Notes: generated by a model not told the origin, from the sequence alone. A DNA stretch of 64,000 nucleotides from Tunturibacter psychrotolerans (GCF_040359615.1 NZ_CP132942.1:2046001-2110000), one strand, 5' to 3'. Positions 43,635 to 54,428 are shown, numbered from the stretch's first letter. Made by a program: numbers and translations.

Positions 43635-44480
43635 TTAGCTGCTTTTTTCTATGACTGAGTCGGGGTGTTGGGCGTACTCGGCCCAAGAGCCGTCGTAGAG
43701 GGTTACGTTTTGAGCGCCGACTACTTCGAGGCTTAGGGCGATGACCGCGGCTGTCACGCCGGAGCCGCAGGTGGTGGTGATTGGTTGATGTAGGTCCACG
43801 TTTTTGGCGGCGAAGTATTCGTGGAGTTTTTCGGCTGGTTTGAGGCGACCGTCTTCGACGAGGTCGGTGAAGGGTGTGCTGGTGGCGCCGGGCATGTGGC
43901 CTGAGCTTAGTCCGGGGCGCGGCTCGGGTGCGGTGCCGTTGAAGCGTGTGGCGGATCGGGCGTCGAGGACTTGCTGGTGGCGGGCGAGTCGATCTTTGAG
44001 CTGGGCGAGGTCTGCTATGGCGTTGCGGTTCAGGTTGGCGTGGAAGGTTGCGGGAGCGCGATGGACGGGACCGGATTCGGTGGGGAGGCCGGAGTCTATC
44101 CATGTGCGGAGGCTGCTGTTGAGGACGTAGACGTTTTGGGCGCCGAAGGTGCGGAGCATCCACCAGGCGCGGGGGGCGGAGAAGACGCCGTGCTGCTCAT
44201 AGATGACGATGGTGTTGCTGTCGGAGACGCCGAGGGCGGACATGCGGCGGGAGAAGCTCTCGGGCGTGGGGAGCATGTGAGGGAGTGGTGTGGCGTGGTC
44301 GGAGAGATCCTCGATGTCGAAGAAAAGTGCGCCGGGGATGTGGCGCTCGAGATAGTGGGCGCGGGTGTCGACCGGGGGTGTAACGCCGACGGGTGGGAGT
44401 GTGGCGTCGAGGACGATGGTCGAGGGGTCTTCGAGGCGCGCGGCCAGCCAGGAGGGGGCGACGAGAGGGTTCATGGACAT
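43635..44480 (-). CDS. sseA: 3-mercaptopyruvate/thiosulfate sulfurtransferase
   Basis: 281 aa, two rhodanese domains. The N-terminal one is inactive; the C-terminal loop has catalytic Cys237 in C-G-S-G-V-T-A, the variant typical of 3-mercaptopyruvate sulfurtransferase (SseA) rather than thiosulfate rhodanese. Family signatures Y-x-x-x-H-I-P-G-A-L-F-F-D-I and F-x-A-P-R-A-W-W-M-L-R-T-F-G are present. It transfers sulfur from mercaptopyruvate to thiols or cyanide in cysteine breakdown. Same strand as and probably co-transcribed with the glycosylase gene. Confidence 0.93.
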   Translation of the reverse strand: MSMNPLVAPSWLAARLEDPSTIVLDATLPPVGVTPPVDTRAHYLERHIPGALFFDIEDLSDHATPLPHMLPTPESFSRRMSALGVSDSNTIVIYEQHGVFSAPRAWWMLRTFGAQNVYVLNSSLRTWIDSGLPTESGPVHRAPATFHANLNRNAIADLAQLKDRLARHQQVLDARSATRFNGTAPEPRPGLSSGHMPGATSTPFTDLVEDGRLKPAEKLHEYFAAKNVDLHQPITTTCGSGVTAAVIALSLEVVGAQNVTLYDGSWAEYAQHPDSVIEKSS

Positions 44481-44751
44481 AGATTACTGTGTGGGCCGGG
44501 AAGGGGATGAACCAGGAGGTGGGGCGGCTATGTGAATGTGGGTCAGCGGTTGGCGGACTATCTCGGAATGTCTTTGCACATTTGCATGCAAGTTCGTGCA
44601 TAAGAGCAAGGGGCAATCGCCTTGCAACTACAAGACCGAATGAATAAACGCCATTTCGACGCAGCGAGTTGCACTAGTTGGCGCTCGCTTCCTCTGTGGA
44701 TTTTCTTTGGCTGGCTAATTGCTTTTAGAAGGACTGTATCGAGGTAAAACC

Positions 44752-45315
44752 ATGAAAAAAATCTTGTCTATCTTTGCGGTGGGAGTGCTGTCTCTATCTG
44801 CTAATACGGTTCTCGCTGACGGCATCGGTACATCGGTCACCGGGTCTCTTGCATTCCAGGGGCTCCCAATCAATTTCTTTGATCCAGCAAACAAAGGGGT
44901 CCCTCCGGGTTTTGGCAACCATGTGAGGACCAAGGTGACTATAGGGTCCGGGACTGAGTTCGGCTATAGTGACTCAGATAATTTGGATACTGCGAATTTC
45001 ACCGGCTCGACTCTCACCATCACGGATACAGGATTTCGTGACGGCCAGGCACCGTTTGAAATGAAGTTCACTGATCCCGACTTCAAGAGCTTTTCGCTGA
45101 TGTCGAATGATCTGGGTGTGGACTTTTCGTTTGCGGGAGATACGCTGACAGTCAAATTTGCTGGTGGGGATTTCACGGGTGAAGAGACGACGGTGCTGTC
45201 TTATGTTCCCAATCAAACTCAAACCGGCATCACTCCGGAGCCTGCGACGTTGGCTCTGCTGGGAACTGGGATGCTTGCAGTTGCGGGCGTTGTTCGCAAA
45301 AGATTGGTCTCTTAG
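44752..45315 (+). CDS. PEP-CTERM sorting-domain protein (host)
   Basis: 187 aa from ATG 44752 with GAGGTAAAACC just upstream. Signal peptide K-K-I-L-S-I-F-A-V-G-V-L-S-L, cleavage after L-A. The mature body is beta-strand rich, Asp/Gly/Thr heavy, with no catalytic motif. PEP-CTERM: T-P-E-P-A-T-L-A-L-L-G-T-G-M-L, then R-K-R. Exported and likely sorted by an exosortase. The tail is similar to that of the island protein at 12549-13169, otherwise unrelated. Confidence 0.88.
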   Translation: MKKILSIFAVGVLSLSANTVLADGIGTSVTGSLAFQGLPINFFDPANKGVPPGFGNHVRTKVTIGSGTEFGYSDSDNLDTANFTGSTLTITDTGFRDGQAPFEMKFTDPDFKSFSLMSNDLGVDFSFAGDTLTVKFAGGDFTGEETTVLSYVPNQTQTGITPEPATLALLGTGMLAVAGVVRKRLVS

Positions 45316-45401
45316 TTTCTGCGCGACGAAATTACGGTGAGGAGCCGGGTGGCGAAGTCCGGCCTCTTTCCTCTAGTTCGACGCGGCTTATCCGAGAGCT
45401 G

Positions 45402-46547
45402 CTATGACAGTTCTATGGCGAATTGTTGGGAGGGGTCGTAGGTGTTGGGTTTGGGTTCGGTGGAGAGGTCGAGGATAAGGCGCTCGAGCACGAGCAGTTT
45501 GTTGGCGGGGGAGCTGCGGAGTTCGAGGTCGGCGCGGGCGACTAGGCGGATGGCGCGGGTGAGCTCGCGGCGGGATTTGTAGCGGCGCGCCTGCTTGATG
45601 AGGTCTTCGGCGGCGAAGGGAGGCATGCGGAAGCCCTGCCAGAGTACCTGCCAGATGGCGCGGGGGTCGCGCACGTTTTTTTCGGAGATGATGAGCATCT
45701 GGCGGAAGGTGCGGGCGAGCATATAGAGGTGGCCGATGGCCGCGTCTTCGCCACCGTCGGAGGCATTGAGGAGGCCGTGGAGGAGGAGAAGCGCACGGGG
45801 GCGGTCCTTGGCGGAGATGGCGTCGGTGAGTTCGTAGAGGGAGCGCTGCTTGGCGGCCAGGACCATGGTTTCTACGTCGCCGAGGGTGACGCGGTTCTTT
45901 CCTTCGACGTACAGGAGGAGCTTTTCGAATTCGCTGGCGATGAGCATCATGTCGGCGCCGAGGGCGTCGACTAGTTCGCGGGCGGCGTCGGGGTCAAACT
46001 TTACGTTGCGGGACTCGGCGGTCGTTGTGACCCACTTGATGGCGTCGTTTTCGTCGACGCGGGCTAGCTCGACGGTGCCGCACCAGTCGCCCAGCGTTTC
46101 GCGGATCTTTTCGAAGCGCTCTTTGTCTTGATAGTCCATCTTGCGGAGGTCAGTGGGAATGCGGAGATGGTCGGCGACGAAGAGGATGAGAGCTTGTGGA
46201 TTTGGTGAGCGGAAGTAGGCGTCGATGGCAGCGAACTCTTCCTTTTTGCTGCCGCGACCGTAGAGAGTTTTGAGGTTGCGGACGAAGAGGACCTGGAAGG
46301 GCGCCATGAGGGATGGGGTTTGGGCGCGGTCGAGGACTTCAAAGATGCTGGTCTCGGCGAGGTCGAGGTCCTGGAGGCAAAAGTCGCGGGTGTCTTCGGG
46401 GGCGAGAGTGGCGAGGACGGCTTTGCGGCAACGATCGTAAAGGAAGACCTCGTCGCCGAGAAGGAGGTAGGCGGGTCGGAGGGTAGCTGGGGAGGCGATC
46501 TCTGCGATGAATCGGTCGACGGAGGCGAAGGATTTGAGAGAGGCCAT
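45402..46547 (-). CDS. holA: DNA polymerase III delta subunit
   Basis: 381 aa. The delta subunit of the clamp loader opens the beta clamp. It has the AAA-like fold without Walker motifs: A-Y-L-L-L-G-D-E-V-F-L-Y-D-R near the start, V-R-N-L-K-T-L in the middle and the helical lid and collar (Y-E-L-T-D-A-I-S-A-K-D, L-L-L-H-G-L-L) later, as in HolA. Its start codon overlaps the lptE stop by one base (TAATG), so the pair is coupled. This lptE-holA linkage is common. Confidence 0.95.
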   Translation of the reverse strand: MASLKSFASVDRFIAEIASPATLRPAYLLLGDEVFLYDRCRKAVLATLAPEDTRDFCLQDLDLAETSIFEVLDRAQTPSLMAPFQVLFVRNLKTLYGRGSKKEEFAAIDAYFRSPNPQALILFVADHLRIPTDLRKMDYQDKERFEKIRETLGDWCGTVELARVDENDAIKWVTTTAESRNVKFDPDAARELVDALGADMMLIASEFEKLLLYVEGKNRVTLGDVETMVLAAKQRSLYELTDAISAKDRPRALLLLHGLLNASDGGEDAAIGHLYMLARTFRQMLIISEKNVRDPRAIWQVLWQGFRMPPFAAEDLIKQARRYKSRRELTRAIRLVARADLELRSSPANKLLVLERLILDLSTEPKPNTYDPSQQFAIELS

Positions 46548-47056
46548 TAGAACGACTCCAGCATATCGCTTACGACGGCCTGAGCGAAGTCTTTTGCGAC
46601 GCGGTTGACGGCGTGGTTATCTTCCTGGATGAAGCCGCTGAGGTCCTGGGTGGACTGATACTGCTCGTGATAGACGAAGCCGTCGTTGCGGTAGAGGACG
46701 TGGCCATCGTGGGCGGTGAGGAGGACTTTGGCGGTGATGGTGATGAGGTAGCTGGAGGATTGGCCGGTGGCGCCGTCGTAGGTGAGGGGGGCGACGGTCT
46801 GGCTGACGATGGTGCCCTTGAGAGTGGCGTCGGCGGAGTCGGAGTCAGAGGTGAGGATGCGGTATTTGGTGCGGGTGTTGAGCTCGCGGATGGTGGCTTG
46901 GGTGAAAGCCATCTCGGTGTGGAAGGCCTGCGCGTTGGTGGTGAAGACGGGGACGGCGAGGGTGCGGACGCTGGCGGGGATATTGGTCGCGGAGCCAGCC
47001 TGGTGATAGCCGCAGCCGGTGAGCGTGAGGAGAAGGATCGGGGTGAGGAGGCGCAT
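46547..47056 (-). CDS. lptE: LptE, LPS-assembly lipoprotein
   Basis: 169 aa from ATG 47056. Lipoprotein signal with Cys15 in L-T-L-T-G-C-G-Y. The body has the LptE pattern: I-R-T/V-R-T-L-A-V-P-V-F near residue 30, T-E-M-A-F-T-Q-A-T, then D-A-T-L-K-G-T-I-V. It plugs LptD and helps deliver lipopolysaccharide to the outer leaflet, confirming a diderm with LPS-type outer membrane. Directly upstream of holA, downstream of the 47124-47525 gene. Confidence 0.92.
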   Translation of the reverse strand: MRLLTPILLLTLTGCGYHQAGSATNIPASVRTLAVPVFTTNAQAFHTEMAFTQATIRELNTRTKYRILTSDSDSADATLKGTIVSQTVAPLTYDGATGQSSSYLITITAKVLLTAHDGHVLYRNDGFVYHEQYQSTQDLSGFIQEDNHAVNRVAKDFAQAVVSDMLESF

Positions 47057-47123
47057 GCGTTCTTCTTCTATTGTCGCATTGGGGGCGCTGTTGATGGCGG
47101 GGTTTGCTGATCGTGGCGATGGT

Positions 47124-47525
47124 TCATGGAGTGGCGCTGCTGCGCGCGGGAATGTGCTGGAGGTGGGTGTCTTTGAAACGGGTGGGATATTTGAGGCCGA
47201 AGCCAAGGAGGCGGTCGATGGCGATATGGGCGATCCATATGAGCGCGATCTCTGAGGGGAGATGCCAGTGCTTGATGTAACCGGTTAGAAGCAAGACGAA
47301 GGGGAGGGTCAGGGTATGGACGAGGTTGTAAGTTGCGGCACCAAGGCGAACGTTGGCCAGGTAGCCGAGCATGAAAAGGTCGGGAGTGAGGAAGAGGATG
47401 GTGAATAGGAGCCAGCTGTAGTGGAGATGCTGGTAGGCGAAGATGGGGAGGATGAGGAGGGCGGCTTCCTCGATTCGGAGGAGGATGGGCGGGTGGGTGA
47501 GCATAGGAGATTTATACGCGCTCAT
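47124..47525 (-). CDS. DUF4260 membrane protein
   Basis: 133 aa from ATG 47525 (an inner ATG at 47504 is possible). Four TM helices; motifs L-F-T-I-L-F-L-T-P-D-L-F-M-L-G-Y and N-L-V-H-T-L-T-L-P match the DUF4260 family, with a further W-I-A-H-I-A-I-D-R-L-L-G-F-G-L-K-Y. Conserved Asp/His within the membrane suggest metal or proton handling; function unknown. Confidence 0.85.
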   Translation of the reverse strand: MSAYKSPMLTHPPILLRIEEAALLILPIFAYQHLHYSWLLFTILFLTPDLFMLGYLANVRLGAATYNLVHTLTLPFVLLLTGYIKHWHLPSEIALIWIAHIAIDRLLGFGLKYPTRFKDTHLQHIPARSSATP

Positions 47526-47615
47526 TTGGGGATTCCGCGGTGCGGAGCGACCGATTGCATCATACGGGTAGTACGCAGAACGGAAGAACGACAAATCAAT
47601 TTTTAAGGACTTCCT

Positions 47616-48497
47616 ATGTATCACCATGTAAAGAAGCTGATGTATACGGTCAATATCGGGGAGCCGGATGTTCGTTTCGGCAACATGTTGCTGGAGCAGT
47701 TTGGCGGAGCGAACGGGGAGCTTGCGGCTGCGATGCAGTACACGATTCAAGGGTGGAATTGCGTGGACGATCTGGGGCGGAGAGATCTGCTGTTGGATAT
47801 TGGCACGGAGGAGTTGAGCCATCTGGAGGTTGTTGGAGCGTTGATTCGGATGCACCTGAAGCCGCTGAAGACGAATCGTGAGGCTGCGGAAGCCGATCCG
47901 CTGGTGACGATCGCCGGAGGTGGCGGCGTTGGGCTGTTTGATTCGATGGGGAACGCGTGGACTGCGAACTACCTGAAGATTACCGGCGAAATTGATGTCG
48001 ATCTACGGAGCAACATCGCGGCGGAGGCTCGGGCGAAGATTGTGTATGAGCGATTGATCGACCATACGGACGATCCCGGATCGATCGATACGCTGCAGTT
48101 CCTGATGACTCGTGAGATTACACACATGAAGGCGTTTCAGGCGGCGCTGGATAGCATTGAGAAGTCGCCGTTCTCGGTTGGATTGTTGAAGCCTACGCCG
48201 GGGATTGTGGATGAATACTTCAATGGGTCTACAGGTGACGGTAGTGAGGGGGAGACGGATATGCATGGGCCGTGGACCTCATCGTTTGGCCTGCATGCTG
48301 TGGAATCGCAGATGAACGGTGGCAAGGGTCTTTCGGTCGGCGACATTGACGGGAAGATCAATGGCGAAGATCGCGGCAAGCAGGACGATGCGCAGAAGGC
48401 TACGACTTCAGTGGCGGATGAGGCTATCGGGAAGCAGCTTGCTGGCGTTGGAAGTAATGGACATGGATCCGGCCGGAGTTCGCGGACTCGGGAGTAA
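47616..48497 (+). CDS. manganese catalase
   Basis: 293 aa, ATG 47616 with AAGGA upstream. Non-haem catalase that disproportionates hydrogen peroxide with a dimanganese centre in a four-helix bundle. Ligands visible: E35 in N-G-E-L-A-A-A-M, E65/E66 and H69 in T-E-E-L-S-H-L-E-V, then E-A-R-A-K-I-V-Y-E-R and R-E-I-T-H-M-K-A-F (about 165-173). The Gly/Asp-rich C-terminal tail is typical. Its presence next to Prx shows more than one peroxide defence in the cell. Confidence 0.95.
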   Translation: MYHHVKKLMYTVNIGEPDVRFGNMLLEQFGGANGELAAAMQYTIQGWNCVDDLGRRDLLLDIGTEELSHLEVVGALIRMHLKPLKTNREAAEADPLVTIAGGGGVGLFDSMGNAWTANYLKITGEIDVDLRSNIAAEARAKIVYERLIDHTDDPGSIDTLQFLMTREITHMKAFQAALDSIEKSPFSVGLLKPTPGIVDEYFNGSTGDGSEGETDMHGPWTSSFGLHAVESQMNGGKGLSVGDIDGKINGEDRGKQDDAQKATTSVADEAIGKQLAGVGSNGHGSGRSSRTRE

Positions 48498-48584
48498 AGG
48501 CAACGGCGTGCTGCGCGCACGGCGCGATCTGCCATCGAGGCTGACGCGCCTTCGGCGCCTTTTGATGACGTTGTGGGAAAAGAA

Positions 48585-48610
48585 AATGGCAGCCTTTGCG
48601 GGCTGCCATT
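48585..48610. terminator. bidirectional terminator between Mn-catalase and ftsH
   Basis: AATGGCAGCC (48585-48594) and GGCTGCCATT (48601-48610) form a perfect 10-bp stem around a 6-nt loop, with T-rich sequence on the plus side and A-rich on the other. It lies between convergent genes and can serve both. Confidence 0.88.
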
Positions 48611-48634
48611 CTTTGTTTCTTGTTTGGTTGCTGA

Positions 48635-50557
<1,923 letters not shown>

Positions 50558-50912
50558 GCGAATTTCCTCATTTTTCTAGTCTGCGTCGGCCTCGAAATCG
50601 GCTGGCACTTGTCAGACAGAGTCTTCGCAAGCGAAGACGTGCAACGGTTAGACGGCGGCTGTGAGGGAAGGTTCTGTGCTGGTGGGGTATTCCTGTTTGT
50701 CAGCAAAAACCCTGCCTCGGTCAAGTATTTAGATTCTACTCTTGGCGGAAGGATTCGTGGGTCTGAAGCGGGAAATAATGATGTGACTTTAGGGTGATGG
50801 AGGTTGGGTTGATTTGGGGGTGTTCGTGCCTGTGTATTGGGGTTTTCTGGCGACGATGATGGGGTGGAGAGCGGATTACTCGCTTCGGTTCTAGGTGATG
50901 ATTTGATGGGAG
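50558..50912. other. 355-bp interval between tilS and ftsH
   Basis: No gene is seen. It contains the 18-bp palindrome at 50621-50638 and should hold the ftsH promoter and 5' leader. Confidence 0.5.
50621..50638. promoter_or_regulatory. 18-bp perfect palindrome upstream of ftsH
   Basis: GTCTTCGCAAGCGAAGAC reads the same on both strands. It is 64 bp upstream of the ftsH start. A 2-nt loop makes a stable RNA hairpin unlikely, so a dimer-bound operator is the better reading. GCAC/GTGC just outside extend the symmetry with bulges. No known regulator consensus matches. Confidence 0.5.
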
Positions 50913-51956
50913 TTATTTCTCGCGGTAGAGGCGGAGTTCGCGGGGGGAGCGATCGGCACGGAGGCCGCTGGGCAGATGAAGGATTGTGCCGGTGCGTGCG
51001 GCAACGGTGGGGTCGGGGCGGAAACCGCAGAGGGCGAGGAGGCGGGAGGTCTCGTCGAAGCTTAGGCGGGCGCCGAGTTGGCGGGCCGCGGCGCGGAGGA
51101 CTCGGCGGCGGAGGGCGGGATCGAGGGCGCGGAGGCGGTCGAGTTCGATGGAGACGGCGGATTGGCCTGGGGTGGTACTGACGGCTCGGCCGCCGCCTCG
51201 GACGGGCTTGCCGGGGAGGAGGAGTTGGGGGAGGATGCGGGTTAGTTCTGATTGCCAGCGGGACTCTTCTTCGCGGGCCAGCTCAGCCATATTGGAGAGG
51301 GCCTGGTCGAGGTTGGGATTGTAGGTGCGGAGCTGGGGGAGTAGTTCGTGGCGGATTTTGTTGCGGGTGTAGGCGGTGTCGACGTTGGTGGAGTCGGTGC
51401 GCCAGGGTTGGTTGAGTTGTGTGAGGTAGGCTTCGATGTCGGCGCGGCGGCTGCTGAGGAAGGGGCGGAGGATCTTTCCTTTTTGGAGGGTGATGACGGG
51501 ATGGATGGCGCTGAGGCCTTCGGTCCAGGCTCCGCGAAGGATCTTCATGAGGACGGTTTCGGCCTGATCGTCGAGGGTGTGGGCAGTGAGGATGGTGTCG
51601 GCGTGGCCGGAGGCGAGGAGTGTCGCGAAGAACTCGTAGCGGAGGTTGCGGGCTGCCTCTTCGATGGTCTCGTGGGTTTGGGCGACGCGTGCGGGGACGC
51701 TGGCTTGGTGGAGGTGGAGGGGGATGTCGAGGGCGATGCAGAGATCTTCTACGAAGCGCTGGTCGGTGTCGGCCTCTTCGCCGCGCAGGCCGTGGTGGAC
51801 GTGGACGGCGGAGAGGCCGATGCCGAGGGACTCGCGTGCAGCGTGGAGGGTGAGGAGGAGGGCGACGGAGTCCGCACCGCCGGAGATGGCTACGCAGATG
51901 CGGTCGCCGGGTCGGATTTGGGTGCGGTCGAAGGGGAGGGTAGCGGCGACTGACAT
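50913..51956 (-). CDS. tilS: tRNA(Ile)-lysidine synthase
   Basis: 347 aa. It modifies C34 of the minor tRNA-Ile to lysidine so AUA is read correctly; essential. PP-loop S-G-G-A-D-S near residue 25, then H-V-H-H-G-L-R and A-H-T-L-D-D-Q-A-E-T, all key TilS residues. The C-terminus is shorter than in E. coli (347 versus about 430), so it is the compact form. Only 5 nt separate its start from the end of 51962-52444. Confidence 0.95.
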   Translation of the reverse strand: MSVAATLPFDRTQIRPGDRICVAISGGADSVALLLTLHAARESLGIGLSAVHVHHGLRGEEADTDQRFVEDLCIALDIPLHLHQASVPARVAQTHETIEEAARNLRYEFFATLLASGHADTILTAHTLDDQAETVLMKILRGAWTEGLSAIHPVITLQKGKILRPFLSSRRADIEAYLTQLNQPWRTDSTNVDTAYTRNKIRHELLPQLRTYNPNLDQALSNMAELAREEESRWQSELTRILPQLLLPGKPVRGGGRAVSTTPGQSAVSIELDRLRALDPALRRRVLRAAARQLGARLSFDETSRLLALCGFRPDPTVAARTGTILHLPSGLRADRSPRELRLYREK

Positions 51957-51961
51957 CAGCT

Positions 51962-52444
51962 TTATGTTACGTGGAGATTCTTAGGACTTCTCGGACGGAA
52001 CTTGAATGGGGGAAGCGGTTTCAGAGGCAGGAGCAAGTTGAGTGGCTCGTCGAGCAACTGGATTGGTTCTGTTTGAACCACACAGACGCCGCATCCGTTT
52101 GAGCCAACCTGAAGTACAAGTTGTTTTTCGGTACTGGCGTTCGCCGTGAGGTGAACCGTTTCAGTGAAAATCTCGAATCCTTGAGAAGAAGCGGTCAGCG
52201 CGTACTGTCCGGGAGTGCCTTCGATCGTAAAACTGCCTGAGTTGTCAGCGGTTGTTTTAAGAACCTGGCCATTGTCATCCTTCAAGTCGATCTCGGCTTT
52301 GGGAATTACTGCGCCAGAGGCGTCTTTTACGATTCCAGTGAGAATGGCGCTCTGGGACTGCGCCTGGAGGAAGCAGGAGACAATTAACACAAAAATGGCA
52401 GATGATCCGCGAAGTATGAACGTGCGTCGGGTATTGGATCGCAT
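51962..52444 (-). CDS. secreted carboxypeptidase-regulatory-like domain protein
   Basis: 160 aa. A signal peptide (I-F-V-L-I-V-S-C-F-L-Q-A) is followed by a single CarboxypepD_reg/Cna-B-like beta domain: L-T-G-I-V-K-D-A-S-G-A-V-I-P-K-A, T-T-A-D-N-S-G-S-F-T-I-E-G-T-P-G-Q-Y. Such domains sit at the start of many Acidobacteria TonB-type outer-membrane proteins; here it stands alone with a short Cys-pair (C-G-V-C) and Pro-rich tail. Possibly a surface adhesion or truncated relative. Confidence 0.8.
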   Translation of the reverse strand: MRSNTRRTFILRGSSAIFVLIVSCFLQAQSQSAILTGIVKDASGAVIPKAEIDLKDDNGQVLKTTADNSGSFTIEGTPGQYALTASSQGFEIFTETVHLTANASTEKQLVLQVGSNGCGVCVVQTEPIQLLDEPLNLLLPLKPLPPFKFRPRSPKNLHVT

Positions 52445-52503
52445 ATCAGCCCAACCTCGATGTGTCGATGATAGCTCCGCTCAGTCATTTCTATACTGAA
52501 GAT

Positions 52504-52971
52504 ATGGCAGATATGTTCGAGACGAGATTGGCTACGGTTGGGGATGCGGAGTTGATTGCGCGGCAGCGGCGGCAGATGTTTGTGGATGCGGGACAGGCGG
52601 AGGATGTTCTGCTGCAGCCTATGATGGAGAACTTTGTGGCTTGGGTTCGGCCGCGGTTGATGGATGGCAGTTACGTTGGGTGGATGGTGGAGCAGGATGG
52701 CAGCGTGGTGGCTGGGGCGGGGATGTGGATGATGGATTTTCCGCCGCACTGGATGGATGCGAAGCCGATGCGGGCTTACTTGCTGAACTTCTATGTCGAT
52801 CCTGCGTTTCGTGGCCATGGATTGGCGTGGAAGCTGCTGAAGACTTCGGTGGAGGAGGCGCGGCAGCGGGGCGTGAAGGTGGTTTCGCTGCATGCTTCAA
52901 AGTTTGGCAGGCCTATTTATGAGCGGAACGGATTTGAAGTTTCTACGGAGATGATGCTGCGGCTCGACTAG
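52504..52971 (+). CDS. GNAT-family acetyltransferase
   Basis: 155 aa from ATG 52504 (a longer GTG start at 52462 is possible). Acetyl-CoA binding signature in F-R-G-H-G-L-A-W-K-L-L (R/Q-x-x-G-x-G/A type) near residue 107, preceded by L-L-N-F-Y-V-D-P-A and followed by R-Q-R-G-V-K-V-V-S-L-H-A-S and Y-E-R-N-G-F. Transfers an acetyl group to a small molecule or protein; substrate unknown. Confidence 0.88.
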   Translation: MADMFETRLATVGDAELIARQRRQMFVDAGQAEDVLLQPMMENFVAWVRPRLMDGSYVGWMVEQDGSVVAGAGMWMMDFPPHWMDAKPMRAYLLNFYVDPAFRGHGLAWKLLKTSVEEARQRGVKVVSLHASKFGRPIYERNGFEVSTEMMLRLD

Positions 52972-52972
52972 A

Positions 52973-53017
52973 ACGTGTAGAAACGGGACGCGTAGAAGCA
53001 GGACGCGTAGAAGTTCG
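52973..53017. repeat. three tandem 15-bp repeats
   Basis: ACGTGTAGAAACGGG, ACGCGTAGAAGCAGG and ACGCGTAGAAGTTCG follow each other exactly, 15 bp each, between the acetyltransferase stop and ispD. Core: ACGCGTAGAA. May be a microsatellite or protein-binding array. Confidence 0.7.
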
Positions 53018-53043
53018 TGAGCATCTTGTATACTTCGCAGGTT

Positions 53044-53760
53044 ATGCGAGTATTTGTAATTCTTCCGGCAGCAGGGATTGGGACGCGGATGGCCGCGGGT
53101 GGTGCGTCGACGGCGGCGCCGAAACAGTTTCTCGAGATTGGCGGGGTACCGGTGTTGGTGCGGTCGGTGCGGGCGTTTCTTGCGGTGCCAAGAGTGGATG
53201 CGGTTTGTCTGGCGGTGCGGGCGCATGAGCGCGACCGGGTAGAGGCGCAGATGGTGGAGTACAAGCTGGGGCCGCGCGTGCATATGGTGGAGGGTGGGGA
53301 TAACCGTCAACATTCCGTCGCGAATGCTCTGGCTGCGCTGGAGTGCGATGCGGACGATGTGGTGCTGGTGCATGATGCGGTGAGGCCGTTGATCGATCCG
53401 GCGACGATTGAACGGACGATCGATGCAGTGGTAAAGCATGGCGCGGCGATCGTTGGGCTGCCGGCGGTGGACACGATCAAGCAGGTGGAGCGGACGGCGG
53501 ATGGAGCTATTGTGACGGCGACGATTCCGAGGGAGCGCATTGTGCAGGCGCAGACGCCGCAGGGTGCACGGTTCGGGTTGTTGCGGGCGGCGTTTGCGGA
53601 GGCCGAGGTGGATGGGTTTTCGGGCACCGACGAGGCGAGTCTACTGGAGCGGGCCGGGGTTGAGGTGGCCGTGGTGCAGGGCGCGGCGAGGAACTTCAAG
53701 ATTACGCAGCCGGGAGATATTGAACTGGCGGAGTTTTATCTGGGATTGGCGAAGGCTTGA
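53044..53760 (+). CDS. ispD: IspD, 2-C-methyl-D-erythritol 4-phosphate cytidylyltransferase
   Basis: 238 aa from ATG 53044. Third step of the MEP isoprenoid pathway: joins CTP to MEP. CTP-binding P-A-A-G-I-G-T-R-M near residue 8, then A-P-K-Q-F, H-D-A-V-R-P-L-I and the substrate loop T-D-E-A-S-L-L-E. Usual length. Followed 57 nt later by ispF, as in many bacteria. Confidence 0.97.
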   Translation: MRVFVILPAAGIGTRMAAGGASTAAPKQFLEIGGVPVLVRSVRAFLAVPRVDAVCLAVRAHERDRVEAQMVEYKLGPRVHMVEGGDNRQHSVANALAALECDADDVVLVHDAVRPLIDPATIERTIDAVVKHGAAIVGLPAVDTIKQVERTADGAIVTATIPRERIVQAQTPQGARFGLLRAAFAEAEVDGFSGTDEASLLERAGVEVAVVQGAARNFKITQPGDIELAEFYLGLAKA

Positions 53761-53816
53761 TGGATCTGGCTGGGCTGCGATGACGCTCCATTTCGCGGAA
53801 CGTGGGAAGATAGCTT

Positions 53817-54428
53817 ATGGGTATGAGGATTGGCTACGGATATGACTCGCATGCGTTCAAGGCAGGCGTGCCGCTGGTGATTGGCGGACTTGCGATTGAG
53901 CATCCCGAGGGACTGGCTGGGCACTCGGATGGAGATGTGTTGCTGCATGCGATTACTGACGCCCTGCTGGGTGCGGTGAGCGCGGGGGACATCGGGACGT
54001 TCTTTCCGCCGAGCGATCCGCGGTGGAAGGGGGCTGCGTCGAGCGTGTTTTTGCAGACGGCGCTGGAAGAGGTGGCGACGGCTGGATACAAGATTGTGAA
54101 TATCGACACGGTGCTGGTGATGGCGAAGCCGAAGATCGTGCCGATTGCCGGGGAGCTGCGGGAGAGTGTGGCGACGCTTCTGGGTGTGAAGCCGGGCGAA
54201 GTGGGGATCAAGGCGAAGACGCCTGAGGGTTTGGACCAGGACCACGTTGCGGTGGCGCATGCGACGGTGCTTTTGGAGAGTCTGGGGATTCCGGAGCCTG
54301 TGGGCGCGATGGCTGCGACGGCTGAGAATGAAATCGATGTTGTCGTGAAGACACTGGTGGGGGAGACGCGGAGCGTTTCGGCGCTCGGGCGGAAGGTAAC
54401 TCCGTTTGATACGGATGATCTGACTTAG
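53817..54428 (+). CDS. ispF: IspF, 2-C-methyl-D-erythritol 2,4-cyclodiphosphate synthase
   Basis: 203 aa, longer than the usual 155-160 because the C-terminus has about 40 extra residues after G-L-D-Q-D-H-V-A-V-A-H-A-T-V-L-L. Metal ligands D-S-H near residue 10 and H-S-D-G-D-V-L-L-H are present, as is G-D-I-G-T-F-F-P. The usual E-x-G-x-G near the end reads T-P-E-G-L-D. It closes the cyclodiphosphate in the MEP pathway. Its stop overlaps the convergent O-methyltransferase stop by 4 bp. Confidence 0.95.
   Translation: MGMRIGYGYDSHAFKAGVPLVIGGLAIEHPEGLAGHSDGDVLLHAITDALLGAVSAGDIGTFFPPSDPRWKGAASSVFLQTALEEVATAGYKIVNIDTVLVMAKPKIVPIAGELRESVATLLGVKPGEVGIKAKTPEGLDQDHVAVAHATVLLESLGIPEPVGAMAATAENEIDVVVKTLVGETRSVSALGRKVTPFDTDDLT

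Noticed and set aside
43183..44163. 326-codon minus frame over the glycosylase and sulfurtransferase genes
   Set aside because: Shadow frame of Pro/Arg/His-rich composition crossing two well-supported genes.
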